NCBI GenBank assembly: GCA_948146395.1
Contig: OX411559.1
Coordinates: forward strand, 39,116,679-39,180,678
Source of the DNA: Fragum whitleyi
Taxonomy: Eukaryota > Mollusca > Bivalvia > Cardiida > Cardiidae
Direction: 5' to 3'
Length of the DNA stretch: 64,000 nt
A model generated the notes under the pieces. It worked only from the letters and a program-made list of their open reading frames with translations. It searched no databases and had not been told where the DNA came from. How positions within the stretch are numbered: the stretch's first letter is position 1; the number at the start of each line of letters is the position of its first letter. The translations under genes and the position numbers were made by a program. Below are positions 21,494-39,799 of this stretch, piece by piece.

Positions 21494-23512
21494 ATAATAA
21501 ACTCGTGACATATGAACCTTTACTAAGCTTCTCTACTATCTATTTGTTAAACTGTTTCATACCAAACCAGTATATTCCCGAAGCACATACATCATTATAC
21601 GGCTCCTCTTCTACTGATTTGTTTAAACGTACCATACCAATCCAATATAAACTTGTGACATATGAATTTTTACTTAGCTTCTCTACTACATATGTTAAAC
21701 TGTTTCATACCAAACCAGTATATTCCCGAAGCACATACATCATTACACAGCTCCTCTACTACTGTTTAAATGTATCATACCAAACCAATATAAACTCGTG
21801 ACATATGAACCTTTACTAAGTTTCTCTATCTATTTGTTAAACTGTTTCATACCAACCAGTATATTCCCGTGACATATGAAACATTTTACGGCTCCTTTAC
21901 CAATGATTTGTTTAAATGTATCATACCAATCCAGTATAAACTCGTGACATATGAACCATTACTAGGCTTCTCTACTATCTATTTGTTTAACTGTTTCATA
22001 CCAAACAAGTATATTCGCGTGGCACATGAACCATTACACGGCTCCTCTACTACTGATTTTCTTCCTCGACTCCAGAATCCGGTCCAACAAGTAAAATTAC
22101 GACTATTTGCACCACTTCTGACTGGAAGATGATACGTGACCTCACTAGTATCTGCCCAAACATCATTCATGTCATCTTCAGCTACGTTTGAACTGTTCAC
22201 ATTACCAATTGATGGGCGGTGTTCAGATATGTTGGCATCTGATGAAAAATACATGGATGATAATTATTTTTTAATATGAACTCCCAGAGTCTATCGAGTG
22301 AATAATTACAGATATGTTGGCATCTGAAGGAAAATACATAGAGGATAATTATTTTTGAATATAAATTCAAGAATCAATTATTGAGTGAATAATATAAGAT
22401 ATCGTTTTAATGATTGGCGGTGTCAGGAGTCGACGATAAGGTTTTGATGCTAAAGAACTGAAAGGTGTTTCGACATTTCCTAAACAAATATCTATCAATG
22501 TCTTTAATGAAAAAGTGAGCTAAAAGTTTGTTTGTTTGGTTTTTTTTTTTGAAAAATTATTTTTTAAGTGCGTTATTTTGCATATGACTACCTGGCAGCA
22601 TTCTGGCGTCATACTTGTAATAGTTTCCGCTTAGGTCACACCAAATATATTAAATAAACTAACAGGAATAAACTATTTGGTAATTTCCCTTAATTTCCGG
22701 AGACATAATGAAGTAACAAGTATTCTCGGTAATCCCATGGAAAAATAGAGAAATATTTGATAGATTCATTTACCATCCCAGTTCAGTTAAACTTTTGGTC
22801 GCTTATTAAGAAAAAAAAACACTTCGGAAAACAATACGGAAAGATTCGCGTTGGATCTGAAATTTGATTTATGTGCCTCTCCTAAATTCGGCTTGTAGTG
22901 CACATAAACTCTACCTATCTGAATTTGAGTTATTCCCCTTTGTTGCCTTCATACTTAGACATCCAGCAGTGTAATTGACGTATTTTTTGACAGATATATT
23001 ACTATTACTGTTCAGATATATTACTAAAGACTGTGTATTTAACTCTGCCTCTACATGGGCGTAGCTGACATCTATTACATTATACAATTTATAGGCATTT
23101 ACGCCATTAAAATTCTGCAATGATGTAATCAAAAGTACAAATACTTGTGACCCGTCACGCGAAAAGGGCCATTTTGGAACTCTATAAAATAAGAATTTGA
23201 AATAGAGAGTGGTCCTAGTAAAGGCCAACCAGGGGTCGCATTTCAAAACTTCTTTTTTTTTCAAAAAACGGGAAGGTAGAATGATTATTCTAGAATCAGA
23301 AAAATTGTTGATAGCGAAAAAGTTTCGATCCTAGTCAGTCTGCGCAGTCCGCGCAGTCTGACTAGGATCGACACTTTACGCACTACCAAGATGGTCCTTT
23401 TTCGCGTGACGGGTAACATATATAAAGCGAAAAAAGAAATACCTGAAAAGGCCGAAAAAATCGAAACCGTCGAAATTATGACAGCTATTATAGTAATTAA
23501 GCTAGTCTCCAT
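20392..23512 (-). CDS. Two-exon gene for a 104-aa secreted Cys-rich protein (locus)
   Basis: Exon 1 is 23512-23443 and exon 2 is 20636-20392, with an intron of 2806 bp and GT-AG ends. The product would be about 104 residues: a hydrophobic 23-residue leader (ISTVSIFSAFS-G near the cleavage site) followed by an 81-residue mature chain with five cysteines. The only support is the phase match, the good splice sites and the fit of leader plus mature domain. The intron contains a MITE-3 copy, a 73/146-bp satellite and two other coding-like fragments. Function unknown; small secreted Cys-rich peptides in bivalves often act in defence or shell and mucus formation, but nothing here decides that. Confidence 0.5.
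20917..21020 (+). mobile_element. SINE-1 fragment
   Basis: 'ggaggcggcacatatcgttt' and 'tctctcaccaatcgatgaat..cgtaaaccttagtgagctag..cagctgg' match the junction of head and body of SINE-1. Both ends are missing. Confidence 0.6.
21330..22055 (+). repeat. Higher-order tandem array, ~146-bp dimers of ~73-bp monomers
   Basis: 'actcgtgacatatgaacc' recurs at about 21500, 21651, 21793 and 21940. Between these, a related monomer carries 'ccagtatattcccg..acataca..cattacacggctcctctact'. Each repeat is therefore a dimer of two diverged ~73-bp monomers. One junction holds a pure A run (21457-21490). About five dimers are present. Confidence 0.85.
22060..22238 (-). other. Coding-like fragment with acceptor, unassigned
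   Basis: After an acceptor-like 'gtatttttcatcag' the minus strand is open from DANISEHRPSIGNVNSSN through VTYHLPVRSG to FTCWTGFWSRG, a plausible protein composition. No GT donor fits before the satellite begins, and the phase does not match the neighbouring exons. It may be the remnant of an exon truncated by the array. Confidence 0.3.
22223..22394 (+). repeat. Tandem duplication 2 x 86 bp that copies a splice acceptor
   Basis: Units start at 22223 and 22309 ('cagatatgttggcatctga') and end in 'gagtgaataat'. On the minus strand the upstream unit repeats the acceptor and the first five codons of the fragment at 22060-22238. Confidence 0.75.
22915..23114 (-). other. Possible internal exon, unassigned
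   Basis: Acceptor 'gattacatcattgcag' and donor AG-gtagag bound 200 bp open on the minus strand. It begins NFNGVNAYKLYNVIDVSY and ends KATKGNNSNSDR. Phase 0 in and phase 2 out do not fit the Cys-rich gene around it. No homologue recognised. Confidence 0.3.
23147..23416. mobile_element. MITE-3, complete copy
   Basis: TIRs TGTGACCCGTCACGCGAAAA and TTTTTCGCGTGACGGGTAAC bound 270 bp. The inside holds a palindromic 'gcgcagtccgcgcagtctga' core. This is the best complete copy and defines the family; other copies are at 2230, 12230, 29775, 48481 and 52189. The short open frames over it are not genes. Confidence 0.85.
23443..23512 (-). CDS. Secreted Cys-rich protein, exon 1 (signal peptide)
   Basis: ATG at 23512, then 23 mostly hydrophobic residues (METSLITIIAV, then ISTVSIFSAFS) and the donor TTTTCAG-gtattt at 23442, leaving phase 1. 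A MITE-3 copy begins 26 bp inside the intron. The phase and the leader-like sequence fit exon 2 at 20636. Confidence 0.5.
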
Positions 23513-23572
23513 AATTTCTCTAAGTATGGATGAATGACCAATTCCTCATATGACTATGAGACATTCTGAAGT

Positions 23573-23660
23573 ACAGTTAAGGACATCTTGAAATTAACAC
23601 TCACCTCGATCAAAACCATTCTAAACCACTCGTTTATCTCCGTTCAAACATTTCAAACAC
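23573..23660 (-). mobile_element. MITE-1, terminal fragment
   Basis: TA-CAGTTAAGGACATCTTGAAA followed by 'ctcgatcaaaaccattctaa' and then lost. It lies 60 bp upstream of the start of the Cys-rich gene. Confidence 0.65.
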
Positions 23661-23956
23661 CCTGTCTTATCGTAAATTTAACCTCTTTGCAGGCATGAAG
23701 TTTGGTACTTAGACGGCATTTTAGTATTGCACTAACGTCATTTAAACACGTAAAGTCTTCTAAAACTCTTTATGCGCAAGGTCCTACCTCACAGATGTTT
23801 AAATATTGATGGAATAAATCAATATTGTTCTAGTAGTATCAAGGTTAACGACGTCCCGATTCTACGGAACTTGGTATTAGGCTAAAATACAGATATTACC
23901 AAATCAAAACACCATTTAACTAACTTATTTTTGTGTAAAGTGACGTAAAAAAAGGT

Positions 23957-23984
23957 TGGTCCTGATAGAAGTCAAACGGACTAT
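23957..23984 (-). mobile_element. Solo end of the TATAGTCCG transposon
   Basis: 'ttggtcctgatagaagtcaa' + 'acggactata' is one TIR of the element at 34987-35907. I did not find its partner nearby. Confidence 0.55.
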
Positions 23985-23999
23985 ACAAGAAGATGTCTT

Positions 24000-24445
24000 T
24001 ACAATTAACAACATCCTGAAATTGATAAGGTGAATGATTCTAAAATAATTTTTGAATGAAATTGAATTAGTGAGTGGAGCGAGTTTTGGGTGAATTTAAT
24101 GGGAAGTAATCCAATATCGCAAATTTTGTTCAGGATAAACGAAATTAGAGATTGTTTTTACTTCCCTTAAAAAGATATGCATACAAGTTCTATAGATAGC
24201 TTCCTATTTGTTCAAGAACAAGTCAGACGCTTACAATTTGAATGATGTCAGTGAAATTTTGATCTTTTCCCTAGCTATATTTATTTTCAATGTCGCGGTT
24301 GATTGTATCCTGTTCAGTGAGCCTGGAGCGTTTTATAAATGGTTTAGATGAGTGTTTGGAATGAATGACTGGAGCACCGAGTGAGTAATTTGGAATGGTT
24401 TTGAAAGAGAAGAATGTCAATTTTACGATGTTTTGAAGTGTACAA
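24000..24445 (+). mobile_element. MITE-1, full length, subfamily A
   Basis: 'acaattaacaacatcctgaaa' at the left and 'caattttacgatgttttgaa' at the right. The palindrome 'gggaagtaatccaatatcgc..' is at about 24100-24165. Confidence 0.8.
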
Positions 24446-24613
24446 TTATCTGAATTATATCAATATCAGTATGAAGCTGCTGTACTAAGGTTGATAACCC
24501 TACCCTTTTGTCGTTCATTCATAATGAAATGAAAGTCTATCATACAACCAGCATACTGATATTCTCGCTTGACATACTCGTTCTGAACATCGTCAAAGAA
24601 ACGCCGAAGGCCT

Positions 24614-25195
24614 TACAAAGATCACAAAATTATCACCATACAAGCGCCATTGCCTTTTTATGGTAGTTTCACTGCTCTCATGCTATGCTGCCACGACGCT
24701 TCCGTACCATTGTGTACGATCTCGCGAGTCTCTTACTGCGATCTTATCACATAAAGATCCTACGACGACTCTTTACTTCATCCTCAAAGTGGACACCGTT
24801 ACTATGCGCTTTTGTGTCGAATTTCGACGTTCGGTGCGAATGTAGGGAATTTCTAAAGCTATACACTGAGTGGCTAGGTAGACACTCAACGAAAACTTGT
24901 AGATCACAACACGATCGTTATACAAGTGCCAGTGCCTTTTAATGGTAGTTTCACTGCTCCTATACAACGCTGCCACGACGCTTCCGTACCGTTGTGTACG
25001 ATCTCGCGAGGCTGCCACTGCGATCTTATCATATAAAGATCCTGCGACGACTCTTTAATTCATCCTCAAAGTGGATACCGTTACTCTGCGTTTTGTGTCG
25101 ACTTTCGACGTTCAATGTTATTGTACGGAGTTTCTAAAGCTTTGCACTGAGCTCCTGTTGCGATAAGTTCGATACGACAGCGTCCTTCCTTAATG
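24614..25195 (+). repeat. Tandem duplication 2 x ~283 bp
   Basis: Units start at 24618 and 24901 ('agatcacaa') and share 'cgacgcttccgtacc', 'gtgtacgatctcgcgag', 'tcctcaaagtgga' and 'gagtttctaaagc'-type blocks. Overlapping open frames in several phases arise from the unit's CG-rich composition and are not genes. Confidence 0.85.
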
Positions 25196-25204
25196 AGTTT
25201 TTTT

Positions 25205-25690
25205 TTTTATCCCCCGCCATTTTCGGCGAAGGGAATATAGTAATGGTCTTTATCCGTCATTTCGTCATTCCGTCACCAAACTTGTCCGGAGCATATCTCC
25301 TCAAGTATGAAAACTATCAACTTGAAACTTTATAGGTGGATGGATCTTATGGAGGAGAAATGCAGTGGATAAGAACTACAACCATTTCTTGCATACTTTT
25401 GGAGTTATTGCCCTTCTTATTTTAGATGCTTAGATTTTGTCCAGGGCATATCTCATTAGCTATCAACTATAAACTTTAAAGGTAAATAGAAAAGTGCAGT
25501 GCACACTAAAACAACTCTTTCTTGTATAATTTTAGAGTTTTTTCCCTTTGTTACTTTAAACTCTTACTACTTGTGTATTGGTAGAACTCATGATGAAGAA
25601 GCTCAGTAGAAAAGAATCCTAAATTTATTAGACTTCAGTTTACTCTCTAGCTTTTATTGCGGGGTTTTGGCCATGTCCGACATTGCTCTT
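25205..25690 (+). mobile_element. Dispersed repeat with GC hairpin ends, degenerate
   Basis: Starts 'atcccccgccattttcggcg' and ends 'ttgcggggttttggccatgt', with repeated inner phrases ('catatctcctcaagtatgaa' / 'catatctcattagctatcaa'). It resembles a common bivalve interspersed repeat. No coding capacity. Confidence 0.55.
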
Positions 25691-25804
25691 GTTTTTTTGT
25701 TGTTGTTTTTGTTGTTGTATTCTTACGTGGATTGGAAACCATTCATTGGTAGACGAAGGCACATATATATCTTTTTCAGAACAATATACAAATTTTATAA
25801 AACA

Positions 25805-25880
25805 AAGATAATAGGGTATAGCTAATTCCGTTCATTTTGAACGAAACTAGCTATGATATATAACTTCCCTTAAAATTATT
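25805..25880. mobile_element. MITE-1, central palindrome only
   Basis: 'gggtatagctaattccgttc' pairs with 'gaacgaaactagctatgata..cttccctt', the central hairpin without the ends. Confidence 0.5.
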
Positions 25881-26020
25881 CCGAAATTGGTCAATCCCTT
25901 CTTATCAATCTCACACCGTTATAATTTCGCAACCACTCACTTTGTCAATTACACATTGGTTTTTCCCCACGTAAATATATAAAACAATATTGTTGTCAAT
26001 ACATCAATACAAAATCAGTT

Positions 26021-33978
<7,958 letters not shown>

Positions 33979-33988
33979 CTGTGATATA

Positions 33989-34982
33989 TACGAGGGTTGA
34001 TCCAAAAGTTTGTAAAATGAGGTTATAAATCATCAGAAAAGTTAACTATCAAAATAAAAATTAAACAGTCATTAAATGCATCATCTGTGTAATAAACGTG
34101 GAAAATTTTAAATGTTTACATTCAATAGCGACTGAAAAAAGCACGAATTAAGCAAAGACCCCCTACTAACGCGGGGGAGCAAGAACGTCAAATACGACGT
34201 CAATGATATTTCTATTCTACATAGCCTCCGCTTGCTGTCATGCCTTTCTGTGCCTGATACACCAATGTAGAGAAATTATCCACATGCCTTTCGAAATTTG
34301 TTTACAATTTTTATATACATTGTGTTTCTAATAAAGTGGCACTTCAAAAATCTGGAACTTTATTTTTGGAAAATAATGAGAATCAAATGGGATAAATTCG
34401 TTCGTTAAACCTCCATTTGACCATTCTAATTACTTCTTTGAAGCAATGCATTCTTCGAATATTCGGGATAGCTTTAGGAAAAGTTCTCTTTTGCACATTA
34501 TTTTTAAATTTTATAAATTATCTGAAATATTTGGATTGGTGTAAAAAATGGCGAAATTCGAAAAATAAACGGTATTCATATTTTGGTGTTGACGTCTTGT
34601 CAATTTTTCCTCGAATATTCTGTATTTCTTAAATATTCTGTGTCCGTAAGAAATTTCCCATATAGCTTTAAATGTGACAAATAATTCCTATTTGCTTCCT
34701 TTTTAATTTAGCCAAGGAATTTCAACTAAAGTTACAGAAAACTTAAAGAAAACTTGATTCATTTAACAGATTTTCAATATTTTTTCTCGCTCCCCCGCCT
34801 TAGCATACATATGTTTCTGTGGTAACGTATTCTAAGGCCGCCAATTATAATTCTGCAAAATTAATAACAATTATGTTCTCCGTTGTTGCAAAACTGCACA
34901 TTGACCAAATTATATACTGAACAAGCTATAAATGCGAAAGTTATAAGCCCATTATACTAAATTCTGGATCACCCCTCGTATA
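33989..34982 (-). mobile_element. Mariner-like transposon (~1 kb), transposase degenerate
   Basis: TIRs TACGAGGGTTGATCCAAAAG and (inverted) TACGAGGGGTGATCCAGAAT, each preceded by TA. The minus strand near 34200-34320 has HVDNFSTLVYQAQKGMTASGGYVE-like coding, reminiscent of the Cys/Gly-rich C-terminal end of mariner transposases, but no catalytic domain is seen. The insertion abuts the PEBP exon. Confidence 0.75.
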
Positions 34983-34986
34983 CTAG

Positions 34987-35907
34987 TATAGTCCGTTTGA
35001 CTTTTATATGGACCAACATTTCGCCGAAAATCTCAGAAATGAATTAATGAAATGTATTTTTTTCTTGTCATTGCGTATTTACCATCTAATACCATGAAGA
35101 ATCATGTTTCTCAGAATTTTTGAATTAACTTTTATGATATCGTCCGTCCGTCTACGTGTTAACTTCCAGCCTTTCATACCTTCTTGTGTCTGTATTAAAC
35201 GGAACAGCGACATGCCCAATCAAAAATAGTTCTCATTTGCATAGGGGCCGAGTCAAAAGTGTATTATTTTAAGTGAATCGTTTTGGTATGAAATCGAGCT
35301 TTTTAATAAAATTAATTTTGTCGGAGATTTTTATTTTTTAGGGATATCAAATCTGAGTTTATTCTGTCTTTGTCTTAAAACCGTTTGGCCAGATAAATGA
35401 TAATTGTTCTTATCTATTCTGAGACGAACCCCGTATTCACATAATTATTTAGACCAATCAAAAAGCATTATTTAACGAAGTCGTTGTGAATTTCACGAGG
35501 AAAACTAGATAAGCAGGCGATTAATAACGGTACAATTCACGTGATATTTAAATTTAGGATGACATGACCGTCGATATGCTAATAAGCATGTCCAAATAAG
35601 GAATAATGGACATTTCTTCTGTCAAATGTTTAGTATAAAACCACGTGTTTTCACTATATATTTACATCTTGTTACGACTTAACAGCCTTCTTCACCCCTC
35701 GTGTTTAAGAGTGGAAAACGCGAAAATATTAACATTAACAAGATAGACAAAATCATTATTTTGAAGTAATTTTTTTTTTTCAAAAAATATTTTTTGGAAT
35801 GGTATTGAACTGAAATTAAGATTTTACCACATACAAATTCTTCATCCAAACTCGATTTTATGCTATTGATGAAAAAGTCGGTCCATATAGAAGTCAAGCG
35901 GACTATA
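34987..35907. mobile_element. DNA transposon with TATAGTCCG ends (~920 bp)
   Basis: TIRs TATAGTCCGTTTGACTTTTA and inverted TATAGTCCGCTTGACTTCTA. It begins four bases after the previous element. No transposase recognised inside, so probably non-autonomous. A solo end is at 23957-23984. Confidence 0.75.
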
Positions 35908-36377
35908 ACAAACCACAAGAATAATGAAATAATATAATTTGAATATTTCAGATGCGCTTTCAAGAATAATAACGTTTCCAAAACATTTAGCAAATTTTCC
36001 TGGCATGTATAAGTAAAACGCTGAAAGAGTTTTTAAGCGTCATCGAAAGTTTTCCACGCTTCTTGTAATGTTTCTTCCCGACGTGAGGCTGGTAGTTATC
36101 ATGTAAATAAAGGCGACTACATATTTGAATCCCATATTTTGTGATGCAGTTAATAAGTCTTGAAATTAATACTAATTATTAACTTATTAATAATAATTAA
36201 TATCAAAACCATTCGAAATCACTCACTCAGCGCTCAGATCATTCATTCCATACTCCCATTATAATCACCCAATATAGCTCCAAAATATTTCAAAAATCGT
36301 TTCAATATGATCAATGTTTCAATCAAACTGATCGAATACTTGCATAATCTTATTGGTTGAATTCGAATATGAAGAAA

Positions 36378-36649
36378 GCCGCTGTCATAGCGCAGTTGGT
36401 AGCGCGTCGGACTCTTAATGTAGAGATCCCTGACGGCGGCACTCATTCTTCCTGACTATTTGTCTCTCACCAATGGGTTGATAATCGCAGACCTTTGTGT
36501 GAGATAGCAGCTGGAGGTTAGGAAAGGATGTGATGGTTGTACTGGTGAGAGAAATACCAGGAAACCATTGTTAGGTGCTCCAGCCGCCGCGATATAACTG
36601 AAAAAATGTTGAAAGCAGCGTTAAATTTCATTTTAATCAATCAATCAAT
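36378..36649 (+). mobile_element. SINE-1, full length with target duplication
   Basis: tRNA-like head (TAGCGCAGTTGG A box; CTCTTAA where the anticodon loop would be, so CTT, Lys-like), body 'accaatgggttgataatcg', 'aggaaaggatgtgatgg', 3' domain 'ccagccgccgcgatataact', tail (aatc)n. Direct repeats CGAATATGAAGA / CGAATACGAAGA flank it. The head has lost part of the T arm. It resembles mollusc V-SINEs such as RUDI in general plan; identity needs a comparison. Confidence 0.92.
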
Positions 36650-36771
36650 CGAATACGAAGATTAAATCAAAGGGAGGCAAGTCCAGTGGGACAAAATTTA
36701 CGCTTATGTTTTTCCTCCCTCGAAATTCTGCTCCACGCGCTCTTTCAACTTCAGTTCTAAATCACCCTCGA

Positions 36772-37046
36772 GCCGCCACCATAGCGCAGTTGCTTAGGCA
36801 TAAGACTTCCAATCTGGAAGTCGTGGGTTCGATCCCCGGTGGCGGCAAATATCCTTTCCGACGTTTGTCTTTCACAAATGGGTAGATAATCGCAAACCTA
36901 TGTGAAATAGCAGTCGGAGGCTAGGAAAGGGTGTAATGGTAGTACAGGTGAAAGAAATACCAGGAATCCATTGTTAGGTGCTCCGGCCGCCGCGATATAA
37001 CTGCGATATTGTTTAAAGCGGCGTTAAACCCATTCAAACAAACAAA
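36772..37046 (+). mobile_element. SINE-1, full length with target duplication
   Basis: Head GCCGCCACC..GGTGGCGGC with intact B box GGTTCGATCCC, body and 3' domain as above, tail (caaa)n. Flanking repeats TCTAAATCACCCTCGA / TCTAAATCACCCGAA. The anticodon-loop position reads TCC, unlike the copy at 36378. The tail unit also differs. Confidence 0.92.
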
Positions 37047-37132
37047 TCTAAATCACCCGAAAGTTATTCCCCTTGCCAACTGCACGTGTTATTAACTGTA
37101 AGTCACAACGTAAATTCATCGAATGGTCACCA

Positions 37133-37431
37133 TATAGGTAGATTTTGCGCTGTGAGCCGTGAAATCAACGTTTAACTGTTAGATTCCCGTGCCATTTGTT
37201 CGAAATAGATAAAACAGGTTTAAATAGCGCATTAAGAATGTTTAAATTTACCTTGTAAACCAACGTTATTGCTTCTCTTGAAACGTAAGGATCACTCAAA
37301 CATGTACTTTAATAATTGCAGTGAAGGGGTCAGGTTAAATTTCTATCATTTGCCTTTTAATTATACCCGATTTACCTATGATAATGGACTCAGCGCCTAC
37401 GTCAGAGCTCAGTTTACAAAATACACCTATA
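37133..37431. mobile_element. MITE-5, copy 1
   Basis: Begins TATAGGTAGATTTTG and ends CAAAATACACCTATA, 299 bp, AT-rich, non-coding. Head-to-tail with the next copy. Confidence 0.7.
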
Positions 37432-37445
37432 CAATGATTTGCTTG

Positions 37446-37660
37446 TATAGGTAGATTTTGAGCGGTGAGCTGTGAAATCTACTTTTAACGGTTAAATTTT
37501 CGTGCTATTCTTCCAAAATAGATAAAACAGACAAAATAAAGACACAAATTACCTTTCAAATGAAACTTAGTGCTTGTCTTAGATCTTAAGGTTTACTCAT
37601 AAACCTATGGTAATGGACCCAACATCTAGGTCAGAGCTCAGTTTTGAAAATACACCTATA
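37446..37660. mobile_element. MITE-5, copy 2
   Basis: TATAGGTAGATTTTGAGC .. GAAAATACACCTATA, 215 bp. It shares 'gtcagagctcagttt' and 'gataaaacag' with copy 1, with an internal deletion relative to it. Confidence 0.7.
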
Positions 37661-38383
37661 GATATTTACAGTTTTATCCAAAATTATTGCCCTGGCAGGG
37701 CGGAGCCTAAGAATCGGCTCGTTGAATTTAAGGTTAAGGTGAATCAGCTTTCATTCAAAATAAGTGTGTTGAATGGATAGTCGACATTATTTAAAGCCAA
37801 GGTTCGCAACCTTACCCTCGTACAAGGATTTGTTAACCCAAAAATGAAATATTTTCTTTTTCGCTTCGCAGGTTTATCCTCTGTGGTTTACGATACAGTT
37901 TTGTACACGCATTCACGACAATTGTCGATTAACTTTAAAAAAACACACACACACACAAAAAACCAAGCTTTTGAAAAGTAGACCATCCAAATTACGTCAC
38001 GGCTAGGCCACGCCCTGCCAGTTTAGTTATATCCAAGATATCATCCTACGGTCCCACATGGTCATCGTAAGTTGGAAGTTCGAGTAGTAAAGCTAGAAAT
38101 CCGAAACCCTCGGCGGTTCTGCGGAATAGATATCGAGAAAAGAAAGGGAGCGGCAATGAAAGTGCCTCGTTTCGCAAATGGGTTACACACCGTCAAAGGA
38201 TCATCGTTCTCGAGAAGGCTGACATTGAAATAAATCAAAATCAACGAAAAATTGAAAGTCGGCATTTTATAAGTTGACACCAAAACTCAAATGACTGTTG
38301 ATTAGATGTTCAGTAATTTGAATACTACTTTCATTAAGGTCAAACAGGAACAGAGCCTGATCGTCAAATTACTCCTAACAAGA

Positions 38384-38697
<314 letters not shown>

Positions 38698-38939
38698 GAG
38701 TTTACAAACTATCAAACTATACATACTTTTAAACAGACAGAGGGAATATTATCCAAAACGTCGGTAACAACACCATCTCGGGTAAAGGCCTCCATATCTA
38801 GAATTAAGATATTACCTTTACCATATATGTATTATACGTCTATATTTACTTTTCTTGTGACCTTGGGTATGATCGACATATATGTGGATAAGATTAATAT
38901 TTGCTTGGGCACGCTTACAAAATATGACCCTCTTTACAC

Positions 38940-39008
38940 TTTTATTATTATCAGTATTATAATAATTATTATTATTATTATTATTATTATTATTGTTGTT
39001 GTTATCAT
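38940..39008 (+). repeat. (ATT)n microsatellite
   Basis: 'attattattatt' run ending in 'gttgttgtt'. Confidence 0.9.
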
Positions 39009-39343
39009 TTAGAAAAATGAAGACGATTTAACATTCAGTACACGCGAATACGTTAAAACTTCAATTAGGTTACCACTGTAAAGGCCGAAAATGAGTGATC
39101 GCTTTTTTGGATTTAGAAAAAAGAAGGAAAATTCACATTTGTTGGATGCCGATTCGTTCAAACTTCAAGTAGTTGACCATTCCAAAAGCCAAAAATTGAG
39201 TTATCGCTTTATTGGCTGGGCGCTCTAAAAACGGTTTTATACATGCATTGATTTATATAAAATAAGTGGTCAGGATATACTGTTTTTTTAATGAACTCAC
39301 ATATGCACAGAAAAAAAAATAAAACTCGTGATTTCTAAAGAAC

Positions 39344-39790
39344 TACATTAAGTTACATGATGTAATTGACATACGCCTCAACCAAAACCATTCTAAATCG
39401 CTCACTCAGTGATCGATTCATTCATTCCAAACACTCACTCAAACCATTCAAAAACGCTCAAAACTATTTAAAAATATAGAATCAAGAATGCCATTTAAAT
39501 TAAATTTGGATAGAGAAAAATCGCGATTTCCGTGACATAATTCATTTTTTAAGCGTATAATAGATTCTTGAAGAAATAAACACTATCTATAGAACTTGTA
39601 CAATGTATGCATATTTTATTAAAGGGAGGTAATCAATATCGCTAATTTTGTTCATCCTGAACAAAATTAGCAACATTGGATTTCTTCCCTTTAATTTCTC
39701 TCAAAACTCACTCCACAAACTCATTCAATATCACTCCGAAATCATTCCAAAATCATTCACCATGTCAATTTCACGACGTTGTTAACTGTT
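39344..39790 (-). mobile_element. MITE-1, full length, subfamily A
   Basis: Ends 'taagttacatgatgtaattg' and 'caatttcacgacgttgttaa'-CTG. It has an almost intact central hairpin: gggaggtaatcaatatcgct.. and ..ttagcaacattggatttctt. Confidence 0.85.
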
Positions 39791-39799
39791 CATTACATA

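Larger units (their letters stand above)
36196..37100 (-). mobile_element. MITE-1 split by two SINE-1 insertions
   Basis: MITE sequence at 36196-36363, 36664-36755 and 37062-37100 (ending 'cacgtgttattaactgtaa') is interrupted by SINEs at 36378 and 36772. The two nested SINEs have visible target duplications, so the order of events is clear: MITE first, then two SINEs. Confidence 0.85.

Noticed and set aside
24660..25018. Overlapping frames of 61-85 codons on both strands
   Set aside because: They lie in a 283-bp tandem duplication, with no protein-like pattern and no agreement between the two units.
36772..36846. Possible tRNA gene with intact B box
   Set aside because: It is the head of a SINE with target duplications; the anticodon stem is not complementary.
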